This document shows positions 45,124 to 52,775 of a DNA stretch of 64,000 nucleotides, in pieces. The DNA is from Chitinophaga sp. GTDB lineage: Bacteria > Bacteroidota > Bacteroidia > Chitinophagales > Chitinophagaceae. The stretch lies in assembly GCF_019236475.1 (NCBI RefSeq), contig NZ_JAFAIX010000005.1:429953-493952 (forward strand), written 5' to 3'. Under the pieces are notes generated by a model. The model searched no databases. It saw nothing but the letters and a program-made list of their open reading frames with translations, and was not told the origin of the DNA. A program made the translations under genes and the position numbers. The stretch's first letter is position 1; each line of letters starts with the position of its first letter.

Positions 45124-45131
45124 CAAAAGTA
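45124..45131 (-). promoter_or_regulatory. -7 promoter box for the HicB/HTH regulator
   Basis: Minus-strand TACTTTTG fits TAnnTTTG, 29 nt before the ATG at 45094. Confidence 0.5.
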
Positions 45132-45162
45132 ATAAAAACATTACTTATTACCCCAAAAAACA

Positions 45163-45194
45163 AAAGGTGAAAAAGCGCCTGCTTCTCCACCTTT
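45163..45194 (-). terminator. Terminator, decayed copy 3 of GGTGAAAAAG hairpin family
   Basis: A 14-position stem with two mismatches (AAAGGTGAAAAAGC / GCTTCTCCACCTTT) and loop GCCT; the minus strand continues TTTTGTTTTTTGG. It probably ends the transcript of the gene at 45355-45876. Confidence 0.6.
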
Positions 45195-45354
45195 CTTCAT
45201 TTAATGGGGGTTTACACCAGTATTCTTTTTCTATATTAAAAGACCCGACTAACGCCTGCTTTTGCACCTTATAACCGCTTTGTTTGCTCCGCCGTGAGCA
45301 ACATCCCCTTCGCGCTTGCGCGTGCAAATCTTGGCGTCTTTGCGGGAAAAAATA

Positions 45355-45876
45355 CTAACTAAAAAATCCTGTTGCCTGTCTGTACATGCTGGCGAAGCCG
45401 GAAAAATCCTCCGGAGCAGGTTCTGCACTGGCCTTGCCTGCGGCCCATTCCTTTTTATAGGCCCTGGCAAAATCCACTATATTGTTTATTTCCATATCCA
45501 CTACTTTGGTAGTATGCCCACCAATGTAGAGCCCTCGTTGTTGAATCCTATCCAGCAGCATTTTCAGGCAGCTAGCGGGATCCCCAAATGCCAAAAACAA
45601 CCGAGATAACCCCGTGCCGTTCTCCACTTTTTGCACCACACCCACTATCAGCGGATCATAAACCGCCGGCCAACGACCGGAATCTGCCTGAAATCCGGAA
45701 TAATTCTCATTAATGCCCGAATGGCCATTTCCACTCTCCTTCCGGAAAATCATATAGCCGGCACGTTTTACCGCCGGAGAATAAGTTGTATGCTGGATAT
45801 CAGCTACCACACGGTCCATACTAACAGACGTGCGCCTGAACGGAAGCAGGGGCTTCTCTGGATACGAATTGGTCAT
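45355..45876 (-). CDS. Conserved hypothetical, possibly lysozyme-like
   Basis: 173 residues, no signal peptide. The segment AGYMIFRKESGNGHSGINENYSGFQADSGRWPA resembles, in its E-S-x-N-G ... N-Y-x-G-x-Q-x-D-S-G-R-W spacing, conserved stretches of phage-like lysozyme domains (shown here only by the key residues). The C-terminal half (VVDMEINNIVDFARAYKKEW) is helical. I do not recognise the family firmly; a muralytic or phage-derived role is a guess. Confidence 0.55.
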   Translation of the reverse strand: MTNSYPEKPLLPFRRTSVSMDRVVADIQHTTYSPAVKRAGYMIFRKESGNGHSGINENYSGFQADSGRWPAVYDPLIVGVVQKVENGTGLSRLFLAFGDPASCLKMLLDRIQQRGLYIGGHTTKVVDMEINNIVDFARAYKKEWAAGKASAEPAPEDFSGFASMYRQATGFFS

Positions 45877-46054
45877 TTTTTTTGAGGTTTTTGGAGTTCA
45901 ACAATTCGGGTCTAACTATCTATCCTAAAGTTACAAATTACTATACACTTCTCCATCATTTGGAAAGTAAAACAAGTTTCCTCCTATTAATTTTTATCTA
46001 ATATATAAAATATTAGTATTTTAGTCTGTCGTTTCGTTTATTATTGATAAACCT

Positions 46055-46681
46055 ATGCAAAACCTGGAGCCGAATTATAAGGCTATTATTTTTGATTTGG
46101 GATCCGTGCTGATTGACTGGAATCCCCGCTATTTATACCGTAAAATTTTCACTACGGAAGCTGAAATGGAGCATTTTCTGAAGGAAATATGCACGTCAGA
46201 CTGGAATGAGGAACAGGATGCTGGGCGCAGCCTGCTGGATGCTACTGAATTACTGATTCATCAACATCCGCAGTATGAAGCCCAAATTCGGGCCTATTAT
46301 GGCCGCTGGAAGGAAATGCTAGCCGGAGAAATCGCCGATAGCGTTGCCCTGTTAAAGGAATTAAAAGAAAGCGGAAAATACCGCCTGTACGCTTTAACAA
46401 ACTGGTCGAACGAAACATTCCCGCTAGCTTTAATGGAGTTTCAATTCCTCCAATGGTTTGACGGCATTGTTGTTTCCGGTAGAGAAAAACAACGCAAACC
46501 TTCCCCCGGATTTTTTAACCTGCTGCTCGACAGATACCAAGAAAGTCCTGATCATGCATTATTTATCGATGATAATATCCGTAATGTAAATGCTGCCAGA
46601 ACCCTCGGTATTGAAAGCATCCAGTTCGTCAATGCGACCCAACTTAAAGAGGATCTCTTACATAAGAAAATTCTAAACTAA
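46055..46681 (+). CDS. HAD-superfamily (IA) hydrolase
   Basis: 208 residues with the HAD motifs in order: I IIFDLGSVLIDW (the first Asp is kept, but the usual second Asp is Ser/Val-substituted, DxGxV), II ALTNWSN, III KQRKPSPGFF, IV FIDDNIRNV. The DLGSVL form is typical of the YihX/epoxide-hydrolase-N-like branch, which includes sugar-phosphatases and dehalogenase-like proteins. Substrate unknown. Cytoplasmic, single gene. Confidence 0.88.
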   Translation: MQNLEPNYKAIIFDLGSVLIDWNPRYLYRKIFTTEAEMEHFLKEICTSDWNEEQDAGRSLLDATELLIHQHPQYEAQIRAYYGRWKEMLAGEIADSVALLKELKESGKYRLYALTNWSNETFPLALMEFQFLQWFDGIVVSGREKQRKPSPGFFNLLLDRYQESPDHALFIDDNIRNVNAARTLGIESIQFVNATQLKEDLLHKKILN

Positions 46682-46768
46682 GTTTTCGTCGTAATACGTA
46701 ATCTCCTCTTGTTGTTAACCCGAATTCCTTTTTATGATTACCTTAACAGTAATCGGATAAACCTAGTG

Positions 46769-46776
46769 TAACTTTG
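46769..46776 (+). promoter_or_regulatory. -7 promoter box for the DUF4136/OM-protein pair
   Basis: TAACTTTG fits TAnnTTTG. The leader to the ATG at 46896 would be about 110 nt and contains the palindrome TTATAAT.GAC.ATTATAA at 46814-46830. Confidence 0.55.
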
Positions 46777-46895
46777 CCGCATCTAACCCGTTGAACAATA
46801 AATACAAACGAGGTTATAATGACATTATAATTCCGTTGACCCATTGCGTTTAGTCATTACGCAGGAAACCATATTAGAAATTAATACGCTAGGAT

Positions 46896-47531
46896 ATGAA
46901 AAGAACAATTTATTTACTCAGCAGCATTGCTGCATTCGCAGCTATGATGTCATTCAGCGGTTGTAGCAAAGACCCACTGAAAGATATGACGCCTGAGGAA
47001 TCCAGGATTTACATCACCAACCATGACACACAGGCGAATTTTAAATCATACGCTACTTTCAGTATCGTAGATTCCGTTGCCGTATTAAGTAATCGTTCGG
47101 ATACCTCTAAAAAAGCATTGACGGATTACGACAAACAACTCATCGCTTCTGTTACAGCGGCGATGCAAGCAAGAGGCTATACACTGGTGAACAAAAATGC
47201 TAAACCAGATCTCGGTGTTGCACTGACCCGTATCGATAACAGCTTCACCAACATCTCCTGGAACCCAGGATACTGGGGCGGTATCTGGGATCCTGGCTAC
47301 TGGGGATATCCCGGCGGCGGATGGTATTGGCCTTCTTACTATGTCGTTTACCAAGTGAGTGAAAGACAAACTGCTATTGACTTGTTTGACCTGAAAAATC
47401 CTGGTCCAAATAATCAAATCACCGCGGTATGGAACGCCCTCTGGCGCGGTACCGGCGTGTGGACCACGAGCAATGTAAGCAGTATGGTACAGGCATCTTT
47501 TGATCAATCACCATACCTGACCAACAAATAA
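46896..47531 (+). CDS. DUF4136 domain lipoprotein
   Basis: 211 residues. Lipobox FSGC (Cys23). The mature part has the DUF4136 pattern: FKSYATFSIVDS near the start, AAMQARGYTLVNKNAKPDLGVAL in the middle, a Gly/Trp/Tyr-rich stretch (WNPGYWGGIWDPGYWGYP) and AIDLFDL..VWNALWRG near the end. Function is unknown; probably outer-membrane anchored. It is co-transcribed with the OM barrel gene 35 nt downstream. Confidence 0.88.
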   Translation: MKRTIYLLSSIAAFAAMMSFSGCSKDPLKDMTPEESRIYITNHDTQANFKSYATFSIVDSVAVLSNRSDTSKKALTDYDKQLIASVTAAMQARGYTLVNKNAKPDLGVALTRIDNSFTNISWNPGYWGGIWDPGYWGYPGGGWYWPSYYVVYQVSERQTAIDLFDLKNPGPNNQITAVWNALWRGTGVWTTSNVSSMVQASFDQSPYLTNK

Positions 47532-47566
47532 GCAATAGTAACGTTGAACTTTAAATTGAGTGGAAG

Positions 47567-48187
47567 ATGAAAAAGATTAAATATTGGATGTTGATGTTTG
47601 CAAGCTGTTTCGCTGCACAAGCCGTATCTGCACAGGTACGCCCTCCGTTATCTTTTGATATAAATTATTCTGTGGCCAGCCCCCTCAGCTCTCTGAAGGA
47701 TTATTCCAACAAAACCAGTTTCCGTGGCTGGAGCGCAGGATTACAATATATGCTGAATGACCAACTTTCCGTAGGACTCCGAACCGGTTTCCAAGACTTC
47801 TACGAAAAAGTACCACGCGCAGTATACCCCGATAAACTCGGCGATGTTTCCGCGGTACAAACAAGAACGCTCCGCGTTGTTCCTATCCAGGCAACCGTAG
47901 GTTGGGCTTTCACCAAACCAGATAAAGCCATCATCCCTTACGCAAATGTAGGAGTAGGTGTGGCCAATATGGACTATGAAAAATACTGGGGACAGTTCGT
48001 TGAATCAGATAATAGCTGGCAGTTCCTCGTAACTCCTGAAATTGGTATCAACGTACCTTTCGGCAAAGCCTCCCCGCTGATGTTCAATGCCAATGTACGT
48101 TATAACTATTCTCCGTATAAAATGGGTGATATCACCAATTATCAGAGCTTACAATATAGTGCTGGATTAAAATTCCATATTAACTAG
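47567..48187 (+). CDS. Outer-membrane beta-barrel protein
   Basis: 206 residues with a Sec signal (cut after AVSAQ). The mature part shows alternating amphipathic strands (WSAGLQYMLNDQLSVGLRTGF, VVPIQATVGWAF, YANVGVGVANMDY, YSAGLKFHIN) and an aromatic-rich end, as in eight-stranded OmpA/OmpW-like barrels. Follows the DUF4136 lipoprotein in one operon, suggesting that they work together at the outer membrane. Confidence 0.82.
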   Translation: MKKIKYWMLMFASCFAAQAVSAQVRPPLSFDINYSVASPLSSLKDYSNKTSFRGWSAGLQYMLNDQLSVGLRTGFQDFYEKVPRAVYPDKLGDVSAVQTRTLRVVPIQATVGWAFTKPDKAIIPYANVGVGVANMDYEKYWGQFVESDNSWQFLVTPEIGINVPFGKASPLMFNANVRYNYSPYKMGDITNYQSLQYSAGLKFHIN

Positions 48188-48229
48188 ATATTTTATCCAT
48201 GATGCTGAGAAAGACAATGTGAGAGTGGG

Positions 48230-48263
48230 TCCCGTAGTTGATTACAGCTACGGGATTTTTTTT
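48230..48263 (+). terminator. Rho-independent terminator
   Basis: An 8-bp stem (TCCCGTAG / CTACGGGA), extendable by three inner pairs, followed by eight T. It closes the DUF4136/OM-protein operon. Confidence 0.9.
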
Positions 48264-49305
48264 ACTCCAATCTCTTTTCAAATCCTTTTGTAAATGCTTC
48301 CTGTATAGTGCCGTCGTCTGCCCGAAAAATATACAGGGCAGATAATCCATACTGTGGATGACTTTCTATCCAGGAAATCCCCTGCTGCACGCCCATTAGG
48401 ATTAATGGATTATCAAATGCATCTGCGGTAAAACAATCCTTCGCCAACACCGTTACACTGATAATATTGTTATGCAACGCTTCCCCCGTGAGCGGATGGA
48501 TGGTATGAGCGTAACGCGTCTTCCCCTGGTCAAAAAATCGACGGTAATTGCCACTCGTGGCAATGCCTTCCTCGGCCAAGCGCACGATGCCTGGCACCGG
48601 CTCATAAGTAGTATCTCCTTTCGACGGTCGCTCTATGCCTACACTCCAACGCTGATGCTGCGCATTAAATCCTCTTGCACAAAGTTCTCCACCTACATCC
48701 ACCAGGTAATTATGAATACCTTTGGTTTCCAAAAATTTACCAATAACATCCACTGTATAACCTTGGGCAATGCCATTGCAATCTATCTGCACGCCCTGCT
48801 TAGCGGTAGTTAATGTTTTGCCGCTAACGCGGAGATAACGGCTACCAATATACGGCATCGTGGCCTTGATACTATCTGCTGGCGGGACACCACGGAACGA
48901 TGGCTTTTTCACCCCAAAGCCCCAGAGATATACCAAGGGCTTCACCGTGATATCAAAAAGTCCACCAGTAGCCCGATTAGTTTCTACTGATTTCTGTATT
49001 ACTGTTGCCATATGTTCATCCATCACCACACGACCGATTGCATTAAACTGGTTGATTAATGATCCCGGCTGATAAAGGGACAGTGAATGGTCTATCACGC
49101 GAAATACAGAGTCCACCTGGCGTTGCAGCGAAGCCGTGTCGGCAGATAAATATTTAACGATATAGTATGTCCCCTGCGCTTTACCCTCACAGGCTACTAG
49201 TCGCAATGGAAGAGAATCACTAACGTTGTGGCATACACGCAGCATCGCAAAGCCTTTCCCATAAAGAAAAAGACTGCATGCTGCCAGCATTAAAATCCGG
49301 CGCAT
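48262..49305 (-). CDS. apbE: FAD:protein FMN transferase (ApbE family)
   Basis: About 347 residues from the ATG at 49305; a GTG at 49314 that overlaps the upstream stop is the alternative. A signal sequence (MRRILMLAACSLFLYGKGFA) points to a periplasmic enzyme. ApbE motifs are present: VDVGGELCARG, SVGIERP, TSGNYRRFF, YAHTIHPLTG and TADAFDNPLILMG. It transfers FMN from FAD onto a Thr of a target flavoprotein such as RnfG/NqrC. The DNPLILM stretch differs from the usual LSTALFVM. Directly follows the acyl-CoA dehydrogenase gene. Confidence 0.9.
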   Translation of the reverse strand: MRRILMLAACSLFLYGKGFAMLRVCHNVSDSLPLRLVACEGKAQGTYYIVKYLSADTASLQRQVDSVFRVIDHSLSLYQPGSLINQFNAIGRVVMDEHMATVIQKSVETNRATGGLFDITVKPLVYLWGFGVKKPSFRGVPPADSIKATMPYIGSRYLRVSGKTLTTAKQGVQIDCNGIAQGYTVDVIGKFLETKGIHNYLVDVGGELCARGFNAQHQRWSVGIERPSKGDTTYEPVPGIVRLAEEGIATSGNYRRFFDQGKTRYAHTIHPLTGEALHNNIISVTVLAKDCFTADAFDNPLILMGVQQGISWIESHPQYGLSALYIFRADDGTIQEAFTKGFEKRLE

Positions 49306-49313
49306 ATTGTTCA

Positions 49314-50492
49314 CTATTTAAAGGCATCGAGACCGGTAACATCCATACCGGTAATCAGCAAATGTACTTCATGTGTGCCTTCGTAGGTAATCACACTTTC
49401 CAGGTTCATCATATGACGCATCACAGAGAACTCGCCTGTAATACCCATTCCACCGAGTATTTGGCGGGCATCGCGGGCAATATTGGTGGCTATCTCACAG
49501 GCATTTCTTTTCGCCATACTAATCTGTGCGGGTGTCGCTTTTCCTTGATTCTTCAACACGCCCAAACGCCAGTTCATCAGTTGTGCTTTGGTAATTTCTG
49601 TCACCATTTCTGCCAGCTTCTTTTGTATCAGTTGGAAACCACCAATCGGACGGCCAAACTGTACCCGTTCTTTAGCATAACGCAAAGCTGTATCGTAGCA
49701 ATCCATCGCGGCGCCTACTGCGCCCCAGGAAATGCCATAGCGGGCAGACGACAAGCAACTCAGCGGCCCTTTCAGCCCTTGCACACCAGGTAAAATATTA
49801 TCCTTGGGAACACGTACGTTATCAAACACCAGTTCACCAGTAGCGCTGGCGCGAAGACTCCATTTATCTTTGATTTCAGGTGTAGTAAAACCTTCCATGC
49901 CACGCTCTACAATGAGTCCGCGTATCACGCCCGCTTCATCTTTCGCCCATACTACCGCGATATCCGCAAATGGGGCATTGGAAATCCACATTTTAGCGCC
50001 ATTCAGAATAACATGGTCACCATCTTCCTTGAAATTAGTAATCATACCAGCAGGATTGGAGCCATGATCCGGTTCTGTGAGTCCGAAACAGCCCATAAAT
50101 TCTCCTTTTGCTAGTTTCGGGAGATACCATTCTTTCTGTGCCTCACTGCCAAAAGCAAAAATGGGATACATCACCAAAGAGCCTTGTACAGAAGCGGTGG
50201 ACCGAATCCCGCTGTCGCCCCGTTCGAGCTCTTGCATCATCAATCCATACGATATATAGTCCAGTCCGGCGCCGCCATATTGTGTCGGAATAGTAGGTCC
50301 GAAACAGCCTAGTTCGCCAAGACCAGGAATTATATGAGAAGGGAATTTTGCCTGTTGGCAACAGTCTTCGATAATAGGGGATATTTCTTTCTTTACCCAC
50401 TGTCTTACAGCATCACGGATTAACAGATGTTCTTCTTGCAGGAGTTCGTCTACGTTGTAATAATCGGGCGATTGGAAAAGATCTTGCAGCAT
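49314..50492 (-). CDS. gcdH: Glutaryl-CoA dehydrogenase-type acyl-CoA dehydrogenase
   Basis: 392 residues with the three acyl-CoA dehydrogenase domains. GCFGLTEPDHGSNPAGM (FAD/substrate site), the YGGAGLDYISYGLMMQELERGDSGIRS stretch (key part YGGAGLDY) and the catalytic Glu in ITYEGTHEVH are typical of the glutaryl-CoA branch, which oxidises and decarboxylates glutaryl-CoA to crotonyl-CoA in Lys/Trp degradation. FAD-dependent, cytoplasmic. A stop/start overlap with apbE suggests co-transcription. Confidence 0.93.
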   Translation of the reverse strand: MLQDLFQSPDYYNVDELLQEEHLLIRDAVRQWVKKEISPIIEDCCQQAKFPSHIIPGLGELGCFGPTIPTQYGGAGLDYISYGLMMQELERGDSGIRSTASVQGSLVMYPIFAFGSEAQKEWYLPKLAKGEFMGCFGLTEPDHGSNPAGMITNFKEDGDHVILNGAKMWISNAPFADIAVVWAKDEAGVIRGLIVERGMEGFTTPEIKDKWSLRASATGELVFDNVRVPKDNILPGVQGLKGPLSCLSSARYGISWGAVGAAMDCYDTALRYAKERVQFGRPIGGFQLIQKKLAEMVTEITKAQLMNWRLGVLKNQGKATPAQISMAKRNACEIATNIARDARQILGGMGITGEFSVMRHMMNLESVITYEGTHEVHLLITGMDVTGLDAFK

Positions 50493-50617
50493 GAGCGCTT
50501 AAGTTTTGGTTGACAGCAATATAATGAGATATCAACGAATTGAAAAGGACAGTAATTATTAGATTATTAACATGCTAATTTCTAATACGTTAGTACATTG
50601 GTCGAAATTCAAGAGTT

Positions 50618-51055
50618 ATGGCAAGTAAAGTTATTCCGGCATTACTGTTGGTGGGATTCCTGGTCACTCTGATGATTTCCTTTCGCGCCACTCCGTTTAG
50701 ATCCACTGCTGTTTCCAAACTCCAAGACAGCTTAAAATCCAACCAAGCACCTAAAATGAAACGCTATTGGATGGTGTTCCTGAAAACAGGACCACACCGG
50801 GATCAAACCAAAACGGAAGCCGCAGATATTCAACGAAAACATCTTGAAAACATTGGTAAACTAGCCAAAGCAGGAAAATTAATAGTCGCCGGCCCTTTCG
50901 AGGATGACAGTGACCTACGGGGTATATTTATTATGGATTGTAAAGACAGCCTAGAAGCGGCCAGTTTAGTGCAAACAGATCCTGCGGTGAATGCAGGCCG
51001 ACTCGCCTTCGAGATCAAACCCTGGTGGACAGCCAAAAATTGTCTATTCAAATAG
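50618..51055 (+). CDS. YciI family protein with N-terminal membrane anchor
   Basis: 145 residues. A hydrophobic signal or anchor (about 5-24) and linker precede a YCII domain of about 95 residues: RYWMVFLKTGPHRDQ, the conserved His in QRKHLENIGKLAKAGKLIVAGPF (key residues KH) and Asp in VQTDPAV. The fold is ferredoxin-like with a His-Asp pair; function is largely unknown. Most YciI proteins are cytoplasmic, so the export signal is unusual. Confidence 0.82.
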   Translation: MASKVIPALLLVGFLVTLMISFRATPFRSTAVSKLQDSLKSNQAPKMKRYWMVFLKTGPHRDQTKTEAADIQRKHLENIGKLAKAGKLIVAGPFEDDSDLRGIFIMDCKDSLEAASLVQTDPAVNAGRLAFEIKPWWTAKNCLFK

Positions 51056-51064
51056 ACAAAAAAA

Positions 51065-51097
51065 GAGCAGCAATACACCAAAATGCAATTACTGCTC
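51065..51097. terminator. Bidirectional terminator
   Basis: A 10-position stem with one mismatch (GAGCAG.AAT / ATT.CTGCTC) and a 13-nt loop, flanked by an A-run on the left. It sits between the convergent yciI-like and pyrF genes. Confidence 0.75.
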
Positions 51098-51118
51098 CTT
51101 TATGTTCGAAAATTTCAA

Positions 51119-51946
51119 TTAGATAGTACCTACTGCAATCTGGCTCAGGTAAGTAGCCATTTCCAGTTGATATTGCTTCGCCACTTTTCTGGCTTCTTCT
51201 GCAAAATCTTCACCGTTTCCAGCGTAGATAATAGCGCGACTAGCATTTACCAGCAGTCCGCAATCCTTATTCATCGCCTGACGGGAGATTTCTTCCAGAC
51301 TGCCGCCTTGTGCGCCAACGCCTGGTACCAGGAAAAAGTGATTTGGTGCGAGTTTACGGATCTCCGCCAGTTGTGACGACTGCTGTGTAGCGCCAATCAC
51401 AAACATGAGATTATCCGGAGTACCCCACTGCATGCCTGCTTTCAGTACTTTTTCAAAGAAAAATTCTTCTCCGCACTTTTGCAACTGAAAATCCTGGCTG
51501 CCTTCATTGGAAGTCAGTCCCAGCATGATAGCCCATTTTTCAGGGAACTGCAGGAAAGGTTCCACACTGTCGCGACCCATATAAGGCGCCACTGTTACGG
51601 AATCAAAATTGTAGGTATCGAAAAAGGTTTTCGCATACTGCGTAGATGTGTTTCCGATATCTCCTCTTTTTGCATCAGCGATGGTGAAGATCCCTTGAGG
51701 GATGTATTCAATGGTACGCTGCAGGCTTTCCCAGCCGCGAATACCCATGCACTCATAGAACGCTGTGTTGATCTTGTAAGCAACACAAAGATCTTTGGTA
51801 GCATCAATAATTGCCTTATTAAAAGCAAACACCGGATCTGCATGAGAGAGCAGGTGCTTTGGAATCTTTTGCAGGTCTGTATCAAGACCTACACAGAGAT
51901 AAGATTGCCTTTCCTTAATCAGATTCACCAATTCCTGTCGATTCAT
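51119..51946 (-). CDS. pyrF: Orotidine-5'-phosphate decarboxylase
   Basis: 275 residues from the ATG at 51946, supported by the -7 box at 51967-51974. The type-2 OMP decarboxylase motifs are clear: LCVGLDTDL at the N-terminus and the catalytic IADAKRGDIGNTS (Lys and Asp), then VTVAPYMGRDSVEPF and FLVPGVGAQGG for phosphate binding. It makes UMP in the last step of pyrimidine synthesis. Single gene. Confidence 0.96.
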   Translation of the reverse strand: MNRQELVNLIKERQSYLCVGLDTDLQKIPKHLLSHADPVFAFNKAIIDATKDLCVAYKINTAFYECMGIRGWESLQRTIEYIPQGIFTIADAKRGDIGNTSTQYAKTFFDTYNFDSVTVAPYMGRDSVEPFLQFPEKWAIMLGLTSNEGSQDFQLQKCGEEFFFEKVLKAGMQWGTPDNLMFVIGATQQSSQLAEIRKLAPNHFFLVPGVGAQGGSLEEISRQAMNKDCGLLVNASRAIIYAGNGEDFAEEARKVAKQYQLEMATYLSQIAVGTI

Positions 51947-51966
51947 AGTCGGTTTTATTTGGGGCG

Positions 51967-51974
51967 CAAAGGTA
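51967..51974 (-). promoter_or_regulatory. -7 promoter box for pyrF
   Basis: Minus-strand TACCTTTG fits TAnnTTTG, 20 nt before the ATG at 51946. Confidence 0.6.
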
Positions 51975-52039
51975 AGCAAAACTGGCCCAATTAAAGTTAT
52001 TTCATTTTACCCTGATAATTATCACGCCTACCAAATTTT

Positions 52040-52669
52040 TTAAATCCCCGGTGCAGGCCGTCTGGCCTCCATTTCATCCGCAATGCGGTGGGACTCCTTA
52101 TCATCTCTCTCCCGCAAATGTTTGATCACGCTAAAGTAATCATCATCATTTTTATTGGCGCTCAGTTTATAATTCGCATCAATATCACGCACTTCTATTT
52201 CAAAACCTACGATAGCCTTTAAGTTATTTGATAAAGTTTTCTCATCTATATCTTTTAAGCTAACAGGATGTTGAGACGCTGCTTCATAATGTTGCATCAA
52301 GTCATCCAGGTTTTGGATGAGTTCCTGTTCGGATAAAATTCTTGTTTTCCCATGTACATGCACCACCATGTAATTCCAGGTAGGAAGTTTATCCTTTTGG
52401 TACCAGGAAGAAGAGATATAAGCATGTGGGGTAGAAAATACCACCAGGGTATCTTGTTTGCCGAAATACTGCCATTGCGTGTTTATTTTGGCAATATGTC
52501 CTTGGAGTACATATTTTCCGTCAGGATTTTGTTTTAAGGTGAGCGGGAGATGCGTAGCTCTCGGAACGCCATGGTCATCCGTATCCACAACCAGCGCAAA
52601 GCTGAATTCACGCATAAACGCCTCAATCTTGTTCCAGTCTGTTTCTCTGTTAAGTTTTGCAGTGTACAT
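52040..52669 (-). CDS. PaiB-type FMN-binding negative regulator family protein
   Basis: 209 residues of the PaiB/FMN-split-barrel family: DHGVPRATHLPLTL, GHIAKINTQW, VVFSTPHAYISSSWYQKDKLPTWNYMVVHVHG (key part PTWNYMVVH). The N-terminal YTAKLNRETDWNKIEAFM also fits. PaiB was described with PaiA as a repressor of sporulation genes in Bacillus; elsewhere it may be a flavin-linked enzyme. No PaiA-like gene is adjacent. Confidence 0.9.
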   Translation of the reverse strand: MYTAKLNRETDWNKIEAFMREFSFALVVDTDDHGVPRATHLPLTLKQNPDGKYVLQGHIAKINTQWQYFGKQDTLVVFSTPHAYISSSWYQKDKLPTWNYMVVHVHGKTRILSEQELIQNLDDLMQHYEAASQHPVSLKDIDEKTLSNNLKAIVGFEIEVRDIDANYKLSANKNDDDYFSVIKHLRERDDKESHRIADEMEARRPAPGI

Positions 52670-52703
52670 AAAGCGGGGATTTGGTTTAAAAGGTACAAAA
52701 AAA

Positions 52704-52745
52704 ATATGCAGACGTTCCCCTTGATGAAGGTAGAAGTCTGCATAT
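52704..52745 (-). terminator. Terminator downstream of mrp
   Basis: A 10-bp perfect stem (ATATGCAGAC / GTCTGCATAT) with a 22-nt loop; the minus strand continues TTTTTTTTGT. It contains GCAGACGT, the core shared with the paired-hairpin family. Confidence 0.75.
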
Positions 52746-52775
52746 CCATAAAAAATTATAATCGGGAAAAGTAGC

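Noticed and set aside
45290..45355. Repeat-like CGCGCTTGCGCG and CTTGGCGTCTTTGCGGG upstream of the islet gene
   Set aside because: Short GC-rich stretch often seen in intergenic DNA of this phylum; no clear hairpin with a T-run and no second copy in the window.
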